Below, piece by piece: positions 1-13,559 of a DNA stretch of 64,000 nucleotides; the first letter of the stretch is position 1; each line of letters starts with the position of its first letter. The translations under genes were made by a program, and so were the position numbers. A model generated the notes under the pieces. That model was not told the origin of the DNA. It did not search any database and saw nothing but the letters and a program-made list of their open reading frames with translations. Origin of the DNA: Carettochelys insculpta (taxonomy: Eukaryota > Chordata > Testudines > Carettochelyidae); assembly GCF_033958435.1 (NCBI RefSeq), contig NC_134161.1, forward strand, positions 9,300,001-9,364,000. The letters are read 5' to 3'.

Positions 1-688
1 CCTGGGCTGCAATCCCAGGAGTAAACTAACAGTTTAAGAGGAATGCCATGCAGTGAATGGTACCTCCCACCTTTCCTGCCCCCCCATTAGAAAAGTGAGG
101 TACAATCAGGGAAGAGAGTTTGTGCCACAATTAATTTAGCCTCTGGAAGACTGCAAAGAAAAACTTTTATCACCAGACCCACAGCAGGCCAGGGCTGAAC
201 TACACTGCAATAGTGCAATGGCTCTCTAAGGCTCTCTAGATGGAAAATAAAGTTAAGGGAAGGCAGGGAGCCACAAACAGCCTTTTTGCTCAAGAGCACA
301 TCAGGGCACTTTCTTCTTGTACTAAGCATTTCACACTGTGCATGGCATCACACGGGGGCACTAGGTGCTTCCTGCTACCAATGGCCTTTTGGGGTGAAAT
401 GTTTCTCCCTTTGAACCTGACGTGGCTGGGCAGAGGGAAAGATGCCTAGCAAACTGGCTGGCTGCTTCTTGCTGCACTGCGGAACCTGAATCCAGAGGGA
501 CTGGGCACCCCCCACCTTTGCAGTTGTGCCCTAAAATCAGACCACCTCAGCTTTGAAAACAAAGTTCTTTTCTACCTCTTTTCTCCCTTTCCCATCCTTA
601 AAACTTTCCTCTTCTCCTGTTCCTATCTCAGGTCATCAAGGCGGAACACTGCCTCTCTCTCTCCCCTCAGGCCTTAGAGGTGAGCGTA
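1..688. other. Intergenic, nothing recognised
   Basis: No gene, RNA gene or clear repeat was recognised. Short open frames here show no known domain. Confidence 0.5.
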
Positions 689-978
689 TCTTAAACTTTT
701 TGAGACCATGGAACACCAAACAATAATTTTTATGCAGAACACCTATGAAAATTTTCTTCAGAAAAAGTTGTCAAACCAAGGGGAAAAAAAGCCCAAAACA
801 AACAACATATACAGCAAAACCAAAATGAAGTAATCAGGTATCACAGCAATGAAGAAGTAACACTGTATCTGGTTTTAACAACAGAAAATATATACCATCA
901 GTTTATTTTTCAAAACACTCGTGGCACACCTGTGAGTTGTTCACAGACCACCAGTGTTCTGCAGAACATAGTTTAAGA
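689..978. mobile_element. Non-autonomous DNA transposon relic with TCTTAAACT ends
   Basis: Both ends begin TCTTAAACT when read inward (689-697 and, inverted, 970-978), followed by similar text (GAGACCATGGAACACC against CTGCAGAACACTGG). About 290 bp with no coding capacity. A hAT-type MITE is the likely class, but no clear target duplication was found. Confidence 0.4.
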
Positions 979-1140
979 CACAATGGGTAGAAACTAACAT
1001 GTTCTAAGCCACAAAATAATTCTATTGCCTGAGCCTAGAAAAATATGTATAAAAGTCAGCTGCTTTGCATGTTCAATGTCCACCACGAAGAACAAACGGT
1101 ATTGCCATCTTTAAAGGTGTCAGTCAACTCATAATAATAA

Positions 1141-1270
1141 AAAACAAGCATTCCTGTAGCACCTGAAGGACTAATCAATTTATTTATTATGTAATGAGCT
1201 TTGGTGGGTAAGACACACTTCTTCAGATTTTCAGAGATGTAGGTCTTACCCACCAAAGCTCACTACCTAA
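1141..1270. repeat. Fold-back repeat, 'tagcacttt' family, copy 1
   Basis: Contains a perfect 20-bp inverted repeat: TGAGCTTTGGTGGGTAAGAC at 1195-1214 and its complement at 1243-1262, loop 28 bases. The left arm (cctgtagcacctgaaggactaa) matches the outer arms of the copies at 40611, 59592 and 62081. The right arm is cut off near 1270. Confidence 0.6.
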
Positions 1271-1299
1271 CACAGTAAACTCTTTCATAGCCAGCAGCC

Positions 1300-1575
1300 C
1301 CGGGATCGGGAGGTTGCCAGATATTTGAATATTCTCGATAACAGAGAGATATAACCAGCAATGCACAACACTAAAGAAAACCAAGATTAGATATGAAGAA
1401 ACAAAGTATGCAGACTACTTTATTTGCAAACAATACTACTGAACACTGTAAACTTATACAGTATTTACTTTCACTATACTGTACTTGTGGAAAACATAAC
1501 TAAAATGTACTTAAGGCTACAATGCCAGCTATTTGAGAGTTCTGGATAACAGAATGCTGGATATGAAAGAATTTA
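1300..1575. repeat. Old repeat with two diverged direct units
   Basis: GCCAGATATTTGA..TTCTCGATAACAGAG near 1316 and GCCAGCTATTTGA..TTCTGGATAACAGAA near 1522 are about 45-bp direct units flanking an AT-rich core. The 'tggataacagaa' text resembles Tigger/pogo-like elements. Class uncertain. Confidence 0.3.
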
Positions 1576-1583
1576 TTATAAAC

Positions 1584-1725
1584 AAATTGACCAGCAGTCA
1601 TGTAGCACTTTAAAAACTAGCAAAATACTTTAATAGTCTTTACGTTATTTTGTTAATCTTTATAGTGCTAAATGACAGCTGGTTTGTTTTGTTAGAATTC
1701 AGACTAATAGGGCTGGTATCCGTGA
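1584..1725. repeat. Fold-back repeat family, partial copy
   Basis: Starts CAGCAGTCATGTAGCACTTT and ends TTTATAGTGCTAAATGACAGCTGGTTTGTTTTG, the two outer arms of the family, with the centre mostly missing. It is followed by GAATTCAGACTAATAGGGCT, the same tail as the copy at 59592. Confidence 0.55.
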
Positions 1726-1745
1726 GACGTCTGCCTTATTTCGGT

Positions 1746-3730
1746 ATAGGTAGCAACATAGATAACAAGCAAGCTTTTCACACAAATCATGGCTTAAATA
1801 GTGGATATTCCTCTGTATGTTGCTCCTATCCCAATATTTGACTTCAGTCTTAGAAGACACAGGAAGGAACAGTTGGCATTTCATTACAGCTGTTTGAAGC
1901 TTGTTTAATTTGTACCAAACTTCCACTGGCTTTGAAGCTTTATGCAGATATCAACACCCCAACCCCAACCTCCTAAAAAGCCTAAGACATTATCCACTAA
2001 GAGCCCCATCCTTTGCCATCCCTACTCTCTACTGGCTTCAGGGGGAATTGGGTTATACAAGACAAGTGGGACTGCGTCTGAAGGAAACATGGTGGGTTTA
2101 GCTTCCCAGAGCTGATGGGGCCCTGCTCCATGGTGGGTTCTTGGGCACTAAGACAGTCCAAATACTAAAGATGCTAAGCTAGAGAGTGTGTGAGGCTCAC
2201 ACCGGGGGTACATCAGTGTTGTTTCAATCAAGACCCTTTACTTGAAGTCAGTGGAGATACTAGCTGTTTGTTTTACGGATATATTAGGGACCAAAGTGAG
2301 GGGCTAAATTAAGGCAGCCTGGGGCCCTATGTACCCTTTACATTGTCCCTTCCAGGGACACACACACCATGCAGGACTTCTCAGAGGCGTGGCAGCATGT
2401 TTTCAAGTTATAATCAATGTGGCAGTTCATCCGCGGAGCTACTGTTTCTGGCTGTGTGCAGACTCAGGCAGGCATTGGTTGTGCACTGTGAGGATCTCTG
2501 CACCCATGAGGGCTGGATATTTTTTGAAAAGGAAGGCAGAGTTTCTGATTCATCGTGCACCTTCAGGAGCTAGGGCCTTAGGCAGGGGTCTATATTGTTT
2601 GTACTTTAATCCAGCCTTGTGCCCGTATTTAGACCTCTGCATCTACACCAAAATTTTGTCCTTGACCTTGACTTTGGTGGGTATTCTCAGGGGCCTGCAA
2701 CCGAAATAGCGATATGAGACATTTTTCAAATTTGGTTACAAAATCAATACTTCAAGAGCCACAATGCATGTGAATACGACACAGTGCTTAATAAATAAAG
2801 GTCAAATCATACTTTTTGTAACCCCTCTTTTGAGAACAGCACACACAGACTGTTTTGTGCCACTAAGAAATTTTAAGTCATGGTCACCCCGAGTTGGGAG
2901 ATCAAATAAGGACAAGAAAACTTCTGCACCTGGGAATAGGCTCGTAAGCAGGAAGGAGCAATGTCTGCACCAACCTGCCATGCTGAGGAGGAGGAACTGC
3001 ACAGCAAGTTCCCTGCAGGTGGCACTCAATGTCACACCCACTTTCCCGGCCAGAGCCGAAGCACCAGCATCACTTGGCGTCCCAGGAACTGATGCTGCTG
3101 CTGGTTCGAGACAACCAGAGTTCCCACATTTCCAGGAGCAGTGACATGCGGATGCAGGGCTTGCTGTGCATGACAGCAGCTGCCAGCTCCCTGCCCGCCC
3201 GTCAGGCAGCCATATTCCCTGCCTCCTCCCTGCCCTGTGAACTGCTGATGGAGAGGGGAGCCCACCTCAGGCAAGCTCTGTGGCGCAGCGTTGCCTGAGG
3301 GTTCACGTGTCGCCTGTGGCAGAGGCAGGCAGCCAGAGGGGCCAGTTCCCCTTCCATCATCCCGCACCCGTTCCAGCTTCCCCTCCCCTCTCAGCCCCCA
3401 GATCTGTTGACCTGCACCACGGGGCAGGAGGGAGCAAGTTGGCCAACGTGGAAGACGTAGATGGGCAGAGGAGGGAGGACATAGACCTGCCCCCTCTCAT
3501 TCCTCCCTCTGGGGCCAGACCGCCCTCTCCTGGAGCTTGAATGAAGTCATTGCTGCTCTGGACACTGCCGCCTTTGACTCCTCTGTGGTTCCCTGTGCTG
3601 CTGCCGCTGAAATAACAGAACTAAATTCAATTGGTTTAATGGCCGGATCCCTCCCTCCCAATTATGGCATGAAGCGGGATACAACCGAGCATGTATTTGT
3701 AGGTTTAGACTCCTTATTCTCTCCTAGCAG
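1746..3730. other. Intergenic, no gene recognised; GC-richer part 2930-3640
   Basis: No coding similarity recognised. The part from 2930 to 3640 is richer in G+C and contains several overlapping open frames on both strands, but none shows a family motif, splice-linked exons or a start context that I can defend. Confidence 0.4.
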
Positions 3731-3734
3731 TCTG

Positions 3735-3850
3735 TCTGTATATGTTGACTCATGTCTTTAAGCTCAATGGGGCAGGATGTGTCCTTTGGTTCTGTGTTTG
3801 TACAGCATTTAGCACAAAGAGGCTAAGGCCTGGGCTCATAGGTGCAACAA
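3735..3850 (+). repeat. LINE/SINE 3' tail of the 'tgtacagcatttagcac' type
   Basis: AAGCTCAATGGGGCAGGATG ... TTTGTACAGCATTTAGCACA is the widespread amniote tail (L2 or CR1-like) built on 'ggggcagggactgtct..tgtacagcacctagcac'. Related tails occur near 54995, 57843 and 58115. Confidence 0.45.
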
Positions 3851-3984
3851 TAGTTCAAATGACTTCCAGGCAGCTAAGCAACCAATTTCTGTAAGTCACC
3901 TGAGTCCAGACTCAGTATGCAAATTCAGTTTTTCTTCTCCACTGTTAAAATGTATAAACTCTTACATCATCTAAAAGGAGGAGG

Positions 3985-4285
3985 GAGAAAAATTCTTCTC
4001 CTTGACCTCTGAGGATAGGACAAGAAGCAATGGGCTTAAATTGCAGCAAGGGAGATTTAGGTTGGACATTAGGAAAAAAATCTGAACTGTCAGGGCATGG
4101 GTAAGCATTGGAAAAAATTGCCCAGGGAGGTTGTGGAATCTCTATCATTGGAGATTGTTAAGAAAAGGTTAGATAAACACCTGTCAGGATGTTCTAGATG
4201 GTGCATGATCCTGCCATGAGTGCAGAGGATTGGAGAGGACGACCTCTTGAGGTTCCTTCCATTTCTGTAAGTATGTGTTCTTCAT
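3985..4285 (+). mobile_element. CR1 LINE, 3' fragment
   Basis: Reads with decay as the end of the CR1 ORF2 protein (AMGLKLQQGRFRLDIRKK-like text) then 'gttgtggaatctctatcattggagattgttaag...' and 'gaggttccttcc', typical of CR1 3' ends. Frameshifts and stops make it inactive. Confidence 0.8.
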
Positions 4286-5227
4286 GATTATACAATATAC
4301 ACATATTCAAATACCTTATATATCAATTTATATAACATGAATATGTAATTTAGGGCTAAAACTGATACTATATAAATATATCTATTTAACCAGTTTTTTC
4401 TTTCTTGTTTGCTTCAACCAAACTCAAACTAGTTGGTCCTAGTTTACCAAAAAGATAACCTTTTTGATGATCAAAGGCAAAGATTGGTTCCATTACTTGC
4501 ATTAGTCTGAGCTGACAGTGCCATGGCCTTCAGAATAAAGGGAGAAATGTATTTTAGAAAGATCTGAGTAACACACTTTACTCATAACGTTTTTGTACTA
4601 TATTGCTTCTTGACTGTTTCAGCTTACTCTGTATCTGGACACTTTATTTTAAGCACTCCAGAAGTGGATGACAAGCTTGCAGGAAAAGGTAGAATATATC
4701 TGACATCCAGCAAATGCATCTTCAGATAATGTTTTTCAACTGGAAATTATGTTTGGAAATAGCATTTTGTATATTGCCCAAGATGAGGAATTCAAATGGA
4801 GAAGTGATGTAAGATAATGTCATCTAACATTAAAACCAGTCTATGATCCTGGCAGATACCCTTATATTAAAAATGATGATTACTTTGATATTCTAGGGAA
4901 TTCTGAACAAATCATGATGTTATTGTACAACAATAGGGTAAAATTTAAATGATTAGCGCTCACATTAAAAATCTAACAAACCTAAATTATGTAGCATAGA
5001 AAGAGTGATTCCATTTGGCTATTTTCTCAGTTATAAATTCCTTTTTAAATTATTGCGGGACACCCAAAAAAGGTAGAATTTGCCCTTATCAATTTAGGGC
5101 TTGATCCAAAGTGGATAGAAAGCCTGCCAGTGACTTTGAATTGAGCCATATTCATGAAGAAATACGGTCTACAGTTAGAAACAAGGAACAGGAATCAGAG
5201 TCTTTTTGCTGCTGGTGTGTATGAGGG
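4286..5227. other. AT-rich intergenic DNA, nothing recognised
   Basis: No gene or clear repeat was seen. Confidence 0.5.
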
Positions 5228-5530
5228 TAAGACCAGGTCGAAACTGGGAGAAAAAAAAATCCAATTTAGATATAGAAATCCAGCTACAAGAATTGCATAG
5301 CTGGATTTGACTTACCCAAAATGAATTTTTGCCACTGTCCACACAGTGGGAGGTTGATGGGAGAAACTCTCCCGTTGATTTCCCTTACTTCTCGCAAATG
5401 CCAGGAATACCAGGGTTGAGGGTGGCACTAGGACAATTTGATTTAGCACATCCCCACTACATGCACTAAAATCAGACTCTGGAAGATCTACTGCCAGTGT
5501 GTCAATCTTCCCATAAGTGTAGATGTTCCT
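5228..5530. mobile_element. MITE with 'ccacagtgggagg' core, copy 1
   Basis: Shares an internal block with 57559-57842: 'tagctggatttgac..', 'CTGTCCACACAGTGGGAGG' and 'gatttagcacatc', in the same order. The ends resemble AGGTCGAAAC and, inverted, 'catctacacttatgg'. Non-coding. Confidence 0.55.
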
Positions 5531-5966
5531 TGAGTCTCTGTTAGTTACAACAGCAGATTAGGAAAGAATTCCTTGTTGTAGTCCCAAGTCTAGCACTCAT
5601 ATGTTTAGTGGCTTGGGGGGCAGTCAGTTAGATCTGTGCACTTTATCCATGTAAAACTCCCTTTAAGTTCAGTGAGTAAGTGAAGGGAGAAAGATTATCA
5701 AGATCTAACCCATAAGAAGGCAATATAGTGGTAGTAAATGAACCCTGAGATAAACCTAGTAATCATACCAACTGGATGCACCTCATAAAATGGAAATTAA
5801 TCTGGTGCTTCCATCCAGCCATGTATTATATCTGACTGGGGGGAGGGAAAACAAATTGCTTGATATGTAGCAAGAACTGTGCAGCACGTAATGGTGATGC
5901 CTTATCTTACGATGTGTCAATTGGAAGCTGTGTAGCAACAGCCAGAAAATGTTATGGATTTGCCTC

Positions 5967-6200
5967 TCATCATCATCATCATCATCATCAACTGTGAGCT
6001 CAGCGCCCATTGGTGTCTGATGCCTTGCTCGCTATTTCCTTCCATCTTTCCCTATCCAGTGAAGAGTGGCTTAGTTTCTGTAGACTAGCTCCGCACCAAT
6101 CTACTACATCATCTATCCATTCTCTGTGGGGTCTGCCTCTCCTATTCAAACCATCCATTATGCCGAATACCTTACTTAAATTAGCCCCCTTCCTCCCATA
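5967..6200. repeat. (CAT)n microsatellite and adjoining interspersed repeat
   Basis: CATCATCATCATCATCATCA occurs at about 5969-5991. The following 'gctcagcgcccattggtgtctgatgccttgc' recurs in diverged form at about 44575-44610 ('actcagcaccctttggtgcctgatgcc'), so it belongs to an interspersed repeat, probably a LINE relic. Confidence 0.5.
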
Positions 6201-6659
6201 GCTGTGTTTAGCTATGATGTTGACCTGTCTAACAAAGAGAATAAAAAATCATTTTCTTATATTTTTTATCAAATGGACAGTGATTTATTATTTAATTACC
6301 AGAGGACCAAGATTACAGCCCAGTAGTGCGGGGCAGTGTACATGCATACAATCAAGAGCAAAGCTTGCATCATTTGCAAATTCAACACGATCAAATTAGG
6401 ACCGAATAGGGACTTAGAATGGTTCTCTCACTACAAAGGCAACTTTTTCTGTCTTGGCATTCACACCTTTCCATCAGCTGCTGGGAATAAACTACATCCA
6501 CCCTGGCTGAACTGGCTTGCTTACTACTGGTTGTACACTTGATAAGTAACTTCCTCCTTTTGATATGCTAGTACACACACACACCCCTCTATCTCTGTGA
6601 CTTCCAATCCACGAATCTGACAAAGTGGTTTTTTACCTATTAACACTTATGGCCAAATA

Positions 6660-6740
6660 AATTAATTAGTCTCTCTGGTGCCACAGGACTCGTTGTTTTT
6701 GCAGATACAGATGGCTACCCCTCTAAAACTAATTAAAGAC
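6660..6740 (+). repeat. Fragment of a 'ggtgccacaggactc' SINE-like repeat
   Basis: TAGTCTCTCTGGTGCCACAGGACTCG...CAGATGGCTACCCCTCT is the 3' part of a turtle-type repeat. A copy in the opposite orientation with more of its 5' part lies at 21762-21865. Confidence 0.5.
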
Positions 6741-9700
6741 ACTTCAGACAGGTACAGCGTGCAACAGAAAAGGTGCTGGATAAGTGGGAAGTAAAGGTTA
6801 CCAGAACTCCTCCTTATATAGGCTATTATTTTGTCTATTTGAGTTAAATACATACTTCTTTTCTCCAGATTGAGACTTTGGTTAATTATCCTACCCACCT
6901 CACAAAGAACCTGTACACATGGAAGAAAATCATGATGCCTAATTATGGTGAAAAAGAACCAAAAGTAAATCAGATATATGGAATTAATAAGGATGACAGA
7001 GGCAGTCTATAAAAATTGTTTTTTTAAATAAATTACTTGAACAGCTACAAAATGTAGTGAAGAAGCAGATAAATTTTACTACTTATCTTCTTGTTATAGA
7101 ATTCTTTGCAGTGGGTTATGCTCGATGAAAAACAACTCTTGGTCTCTATGACATTCTAAATGATTTTCCCTTTCAGGAAAACTCTTGCAAACTACAAATG
7201 CATAACAGAGTGTTTTTAGAGGAAGGAAATACTACAGGAAACTTGCCGATAATAAATGCATATAATGGCTCCTGAAACATCAGACATTTGGATGAATTTG
7301 ATTTGGGGGTGTGTGTGTGTTTTTTTTTTTAAACTTCCCACTGACTTGGTATGCATTGGGCATTAATAATACATTTTACTATTCTATAGATTATCCATAC
7401 CGTTTACGGCGCTAAATATAATAATTTATAATTATTCTACTATAACACTAGGATGCTAAGTTACAAAGTTATTATCTCCCAAATCCTGCTCCCATTTGCT
7501 CTTCACTTTGTTGGGGACCAGGTTTGGCTCCGTATCTGTCTTTGCAAATGTGTTTCTTCTGGTTTTTTTTACATGAAAATTACCTATCAAAATCAAAATG
7601 GTGTTGAGCCATAACTATCTATGCAGGAAAACAGCCCTAAAATAAAAAAGAAGAACGTCAGAACAATAGCCTGAAAGAACTTTAGATAGTTTAGAATTTT
7701 CATAATCGTGTACATTTTTAATTGGGTCTCGAGGTGCTTTTTTTAAAAATAAATTTTTTTTTCTTTGTGTCCAGCTAAGATCAGTCCCTGTATTCTATAA
7801 TAAACTGAGAATGGAGGATTTTCCAGTTTATGTCTTCTTGTAAATGTAATTTCCTTCCCCCAACACACATTAAATTCATTTAGCCTAGTGCATTTTTAAT
7901 AGACATTATTCATCTATTACCTTAATGAGCTTGTGTTGAAAGCATATTGCCTACCAATTTTAACAAAAGCATCCTAATGTTGTTGTGGCTTTTTTTCTCT
8001 TTCCCCTTCCAAGGCAACTGCCTGGATAAGGCAAGAGAAAACTATAGAGACAGATAAGGTTTTTATTCTGTGTCACAACACTACATTAAGAATAAAACCT
8101 TCCACTTAAACACTTAAATGAAAACATCGAGAAACTAATTTGCCATTTGTAACTACATGATTTAAGTAGAAGCAGCTTTAATTTTCTTCCCATTTTCCTC
8201 AAATTCAATGTGAGCCCACATTAGATTTCACTGGCTCAAATCACAACACTTAATGCCACTTTCATTTTCTTTTTGATTAAATAATTGAAATTCCTGTCAC
8301 TGCCTGCACTTTACTAGCACACAAATTTTGTATATAAAGATAAATTCTCTTTCTTTCTCCCCCTACCTGGCTGGGTCTGTTTTTGACTTAATCTTAAAAG
8401 CAGGCAAGGTTTAGTTTATTGATGGGTCCATAAAATGGATCAGTACTCCATTCACCTATTCGTGGAATTATACTGCGCCCATTAAGTGATTGTTTGGAGG
8501 AATTATGGAAACCCATCTTCTCTAATTTAGCTGTCATCATTCTAGGGTTATTGCTATCTAATACTTAAAGGACAGGAAGCCTTTTCCTCTCTCCTGCACA
8601 CACATCCATTAAGGCCAAAAGCCTTGATTTTTATTTAAGTATTTGTTTCAATTAAGGTAACAAGTTTTATTAATGTTCCCTACCAAGTTACTCTGGCAAA
8701 ATTCTAGACACTTTACATTACAGTTCACTGAATGGCATGGTCAATAAGAAACATCAATTTGCACTTCCTGTAATGAACAGTTGAAGTCTAATGCTACTTG
8801 TAGCTTAAAGGAGAAATACCCGAAAGAATCAGCCATTATGTTGGTTTCTAAACCAGCTCGTAGGTAAGATGGTTGCAAAAACATTGCATTCTATTGTGCA
8901 TATCACATTAACTAGCAGGATATTAAGGATGCTTTATAATGTCTTCTAAAGCCCACTGGTTGGAAAGGTTGCTGGTATTTCTCTGGCCTTCCAGCTGCTT
9001 TCCAATCTCAGCAAAAAGATTTCTTTTTTCCCCTTTTCTCAACCTCATCATGGAACCTGATGCTGGAGAGAGCTGACTACTGAGAAGACAGGGAGGGTGG
9101 TCTGGTAGTTAAGGTGGTCTGCTAAAGCTCAATAGCTCTGAAGTCAGCTCCCTGCTCTGCCATTGACTCCTTTGAAGAGCTGAGACTAAGTGGCTTAGGA
9201 GCACAACAAGACTTATCCCTAAGAACTGAAGTGACTTTGGAAGATCCTATTCCTAGTTCGGTGGCAGATGAGAGAAATATAAAAGGATTCTTCTTAGGAT
9301 CAGCATGGGTCACTTCAAAACCCAAAGGCCAAATTAATGGGCATAATTCCCATGACACCAATACGGTTGTGTCCACTTAGCTGGTGGCAAATTTGCCCCA
9401 GTGCAAACCTCCTGCCCTGCCCATGCCCACAAGTAAAAGTTGGATCTCGCAAGCCACTTGTATCATGCACAAACAGCTCTATTGAACCAACACGCATATG
9501 ACTGCACATTCTTCTGGCACTGTTTATATTAACTGTTTAAAAGAGATCTGTACCTATGTGTTCATGTAAACACCACTCTCATAATAGGCACAACCTACCA
9601 AGCTGTGCACGCTCCAGAGGATTTCACAAAAGGAGATATCGTAACCAATATCCCACGAACCAATGTACCCGCTGACAAACATTCCCTACCAATTGTGTTG

Positions 9701-12700
9701 GTAACCACTCACGCCCTTGAAACCCCATGGAAGTAATTATAGAGGACATAGAAATGTGAAGGATCCAGAGCATGGACCCATGTGTTTCCCCTCAGCACCA
9801 AATGAGCACAAACTATTTGCCTTCCACCGCCACCTTGTCACAGAGCTGCTGCCAGCTGTCAGGAGCCATGGGGATGCAGTGCACAAAACTTGAAGACATC
9901 CTGCATGTCAACAGTTACCATATGGGAAAATGTGAGGAGGAAAAACAGTTCTTCACATTTTGCAGCAATCTCCCAGCCTCCCCCAGCAAGAACCAAAAGG
10001 GCAGTTGTGAGATTTCCCTACAATACCTTTTTTTGTTACTACAATACAAAGTTTCAGACATTCACAAAATGAATTGGGATTAAGTTGTGTGTGTGTCTCT
10101 GTGGATAAGTAGATAATTCTTGCAAAAAAAAAAAAAAAAGTCACAAAAAGTGCCAAGTCTCTGCAGTGGCATTAACTCTAATTAGAAATGGGGAGTATGA
10201 GTCTAAATATGGTGAGATTATAAAATGGCTTAATAACCGTAGTGCAATGATTGGCCAATCAACATTCCAGCCATGCGAATATTTTGTAACTGTGCAGTTG
10301 AGAATTTGTCTAAACTATATTTCTCTTACCAGTCACATATATAAATTCTGAGTCATAATTGCTCTAACCTTCTTAAATATCAACATTAATAATACTACTG
10401 GAACCTACTACAACCTATAAATAGACCTCCAAGGTTTCAGTTTTTAAATTGATAAACATCTATTTCTTTGTGAGCACCCAAACTGACAAAAAATATTTCC
10501 ATCAATAGTAACTGAAATCTGAAAATAAGCAAGGGAAGAAAAATGCTGCTTTTGTACTCAGATTTTGATGTAAAGATATTTGTGTATTTTGAAGTGTGAT
10601 GTAGACAAATTGTGTTTCATGCAATATAAAACTTGAGCTTTTTGAAGCTCAACATCTACTCTCATTGAACATTTATCCTGGCACTCCATCCTATGAAAAT
10701 GCAAATGGATACAAAGCTAAAAATTGCTTTAAAACACACATTGAGAGCATCCATCAAAAGTATTTAAAAACAAGAATAAAAGTCTGTCAAGCCTGCTTAT
10801 CAACAGAGCTTATTTGCATTTTACCTTAAAAACTGTCACGAACTGGGAAGTTCAACTACTTTGGAAAAAACAAAGGACAGACAGGTCCTACTACAATGGA
10901 GCTCCATTCCAAAACAGAGTCACCGATGGGATGTAGGACAAAGGGGGCAGTTGCCCCAGGGTCTGCCAATTTTGAAGAGTCTGAGGCTGAGGGCCACCAC
11001 TGTTGCTATCATGGCAGTTTCGACAGCCAGAGCCCTGGGACTTGTAAATCAATGCTGGAATGCCAAGTAGTACGGTCCAGGCAGCACCCTAACCTTGCCT
11101 CTTCTTCCTGAGGCCACGCCCTTTACAGGGGTCCTCAAGCGGAGACCCCTCCACATTGTCCAGGGCCCACCAACATCTGTCCCCAGCCCTGTCCCTGAAT
11201 AGAGCTTTTGGTGACATTCCAGTACAAATATAAAATGAACAATGGAGATTAAAATATGTTGACTATTAAATCAATCTTTCAGTTTAGCTGAGATTTATTT
11301 AAATTAAAAAAATCCCACAGTAAAGACTAGAAGGTCCGAGGGGTGAAATCCTGGCCCTGATGATGTCAGTGGCACCCCTCCCATTTACTCAGATGGGCAA
11401 AGTTTTCATCTATTTGTTGCTGTTTACAGAAGGATGGATGCAAGAGCCATATATATTTTGCCTCAATGCAATGAGATAGAATTGTGCTGCTCTACAGCAG
11501 CTGAAGAGCTACTGAAGTTGATAGAGTTATACTGATTTGCACTACCAAGGCTTTCTCTCAACTCTGAATTTGTGTGTGCAAAAACTTATGAAAAATTGTT
11601 TTTCTTTGAAAATGTTTTTAATGGCTGGGAAAACTGTGAATAGAAATTTTTACATCTGTTTGAAAAAATTCAGTTTTTACAGTGTCCCTCGCCCCACAAG
11701 TTACTCACACATTTCTATTATTTTGTTATCTTTATCCTCCTCAACAGTGAGTTTTTCCTCCCACTGTGCCCCAGTGGTGGGGAGAGGAGGAAGGAAGCAA
11801 GAGAAATGAGTGGGATCCTCTTCCCACAAGCCATTTTACACAAATAAAATATTTACAAATAATTGTGAAGGTTTTCATTATAATGTTCACGAAAAAATAA
11901 CAATTTTATGTAAAGCTTTATTGTCTCCAAACTGCCCCCCATTTTCGACACAAGAAGACCTAATTGAATTTTTTTTCACCTAGTTCATCTATAATTTTCT
12001 TTGTGTACCATCTTAGCCGTTTAGCAGTAATTTGCCAGTATTAAGGGCTAACCTCTTCCGTTTAGGCACTAAAAAGTCGTATCACCCATTTTACCTAAGC
12101 TTTATGATCTTCAAAAATACCCTCCTCACATTACTTTTAACTAGAACTGGGAAACACTCAGAATTTCTGTTCCATGGAACATTACAATATTTTCATGTCT
12201 GCTTTCATCGCAGATCAGAACGAAAAGCAGAAATTTCAAAGTTTACTGCAAAATGAAAATTCACAAATATTTTGTTTGGGAAACACCAGAGCAACATGGC
12301 AGAAATAAAACATTTCACATGCATGCTATTGTTTTAACTTATGTGTTAATATATAAGTCAACTTGATAAAGTTAAAATCGACTGTTTGAACCTTATTGAA
12401 ATTAAATATTTGGATAGCTTCTCAAAAAAAAATAGACATAATGAATACATTTGCAGCAAATATTCTGATTTTATCCAATTGGCATTTTTCAATGGAAAAT
12501 TTTTTCAGATGGGAAAAAAATCTGACCATCTCCATTTTTTATCTTTCCAGAAATCACGGCTGGTTTCCCTGAGATCAAGTTAATGCAATCTGTTATCTGC
12601 AGCCCTTTTTTCTCGAAGAGAGACCGAAAAACAAAAAAGAGAAACATCTTTGAGATTAGCCCTCTCTTCCCCCCCGCCACCCTTAACTATTCACCCTAGA

Positions 12701-13260
12701 GGATGTTGTTCATATATAATAATTGCACATGTTGAAATCAATTAGGAAACTCATAATAAAGCAGATGCTCCTATTGTGAAAAGGATGTAGTGAAAGTATA
12801 GACTTAGGAAGACCCTCAGTTCAGACTGGGCTAAGCAGATATGATGCTAATTGAGTTCTTGCTGGTAATTTTTTACCCCTAAATGAACAAGAAAGGGAGG
12901 AATCTTCGCATCTCATCTGTTTAGCTTGTGAACAGGCAAATGTTTTCAAGCTCAATAAATGAGCAATCTAATCCACAGGGATGTTAGCAGGGGACTTCTT
13001 AGGGGGAGAAAAAAACATGTCAAAAATGTGAATGGTTCCTTGTTCACACAGGAGGGGAGATAATCAGGTATGTTATTTTATCTACACTCAGATCAAGTGA
13101 ACTGTGAAAATTTGGGGGTTTCTGAAGGGTGTAGTTTCCCCTCATTTGGAAGCCCAAGAAGCTCACGATGCAGTGATGGCAATGTTGTTAGTATCATAAC
13201 ACAAAGCAACTGTGTTGGAATTAAGGGGCCTGATTAACATCTTTTCTAAACTACTGTAGC
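6741..13260. other. Long AT-rich intergenic stretch without genes
   Basis: No coding exon or RNA gene was recognised. Small simple repeats: (GT)n then T-run at 7309-7330, (GT)n at 10086-10096, A-run at 10125-10138. Parts of 7890-8300 are free of recognised repeats and could hold conserved noncoding DNA, but that needs alignment. Confidence 0.4.
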
Positions 13261-13408
13261 CAGGGTTCCCTCTTTTTCCATTCTTGGGAGGAATACATTT
13301 TGATATGTACACCACCTCTAGAAACATATGCTAAAGGCTATGGGAGCTGAGTGGCACCTGAATCTCTTCTGGACTGCTGTCCAAACACTCAGCTTACAGG
13401 AAACACTG
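13261..13408. mobile_element. hAT-type MITE with CAGTGTTCCCT ends, copy 1
   Basis: Starts CAGGGTTCCCTC and ends AGGAAACACTG, an imperfect terminal inverted repeat. Internal 'gtacaccacctctagaaacat' and 'gtggcacctgaatctctt' are shared with the copies at 14016, 31040 and 33136. Confidence 0.6.
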
Positions 13409-13559
13409 TAGCTGTAGTCCCAATGATTTCAGCAGAGTTACTGCTGATTTACAGCCAGACCCAAGGGCCAAAACCTCAAAAAACACTTAGGCACCTAATT
13501 CCCATTGAAATCAATGAGGGATAGCTGCCAAAATGCCTTTGAGGGTCTGGGGCCAAAGA

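Noticed and set aside
3090..3130. 'ctggttcgagac' resembling a Pol III B box
   Set aside because: No A box or cloverleaf could be placed around it, so it is not called a tRNA.
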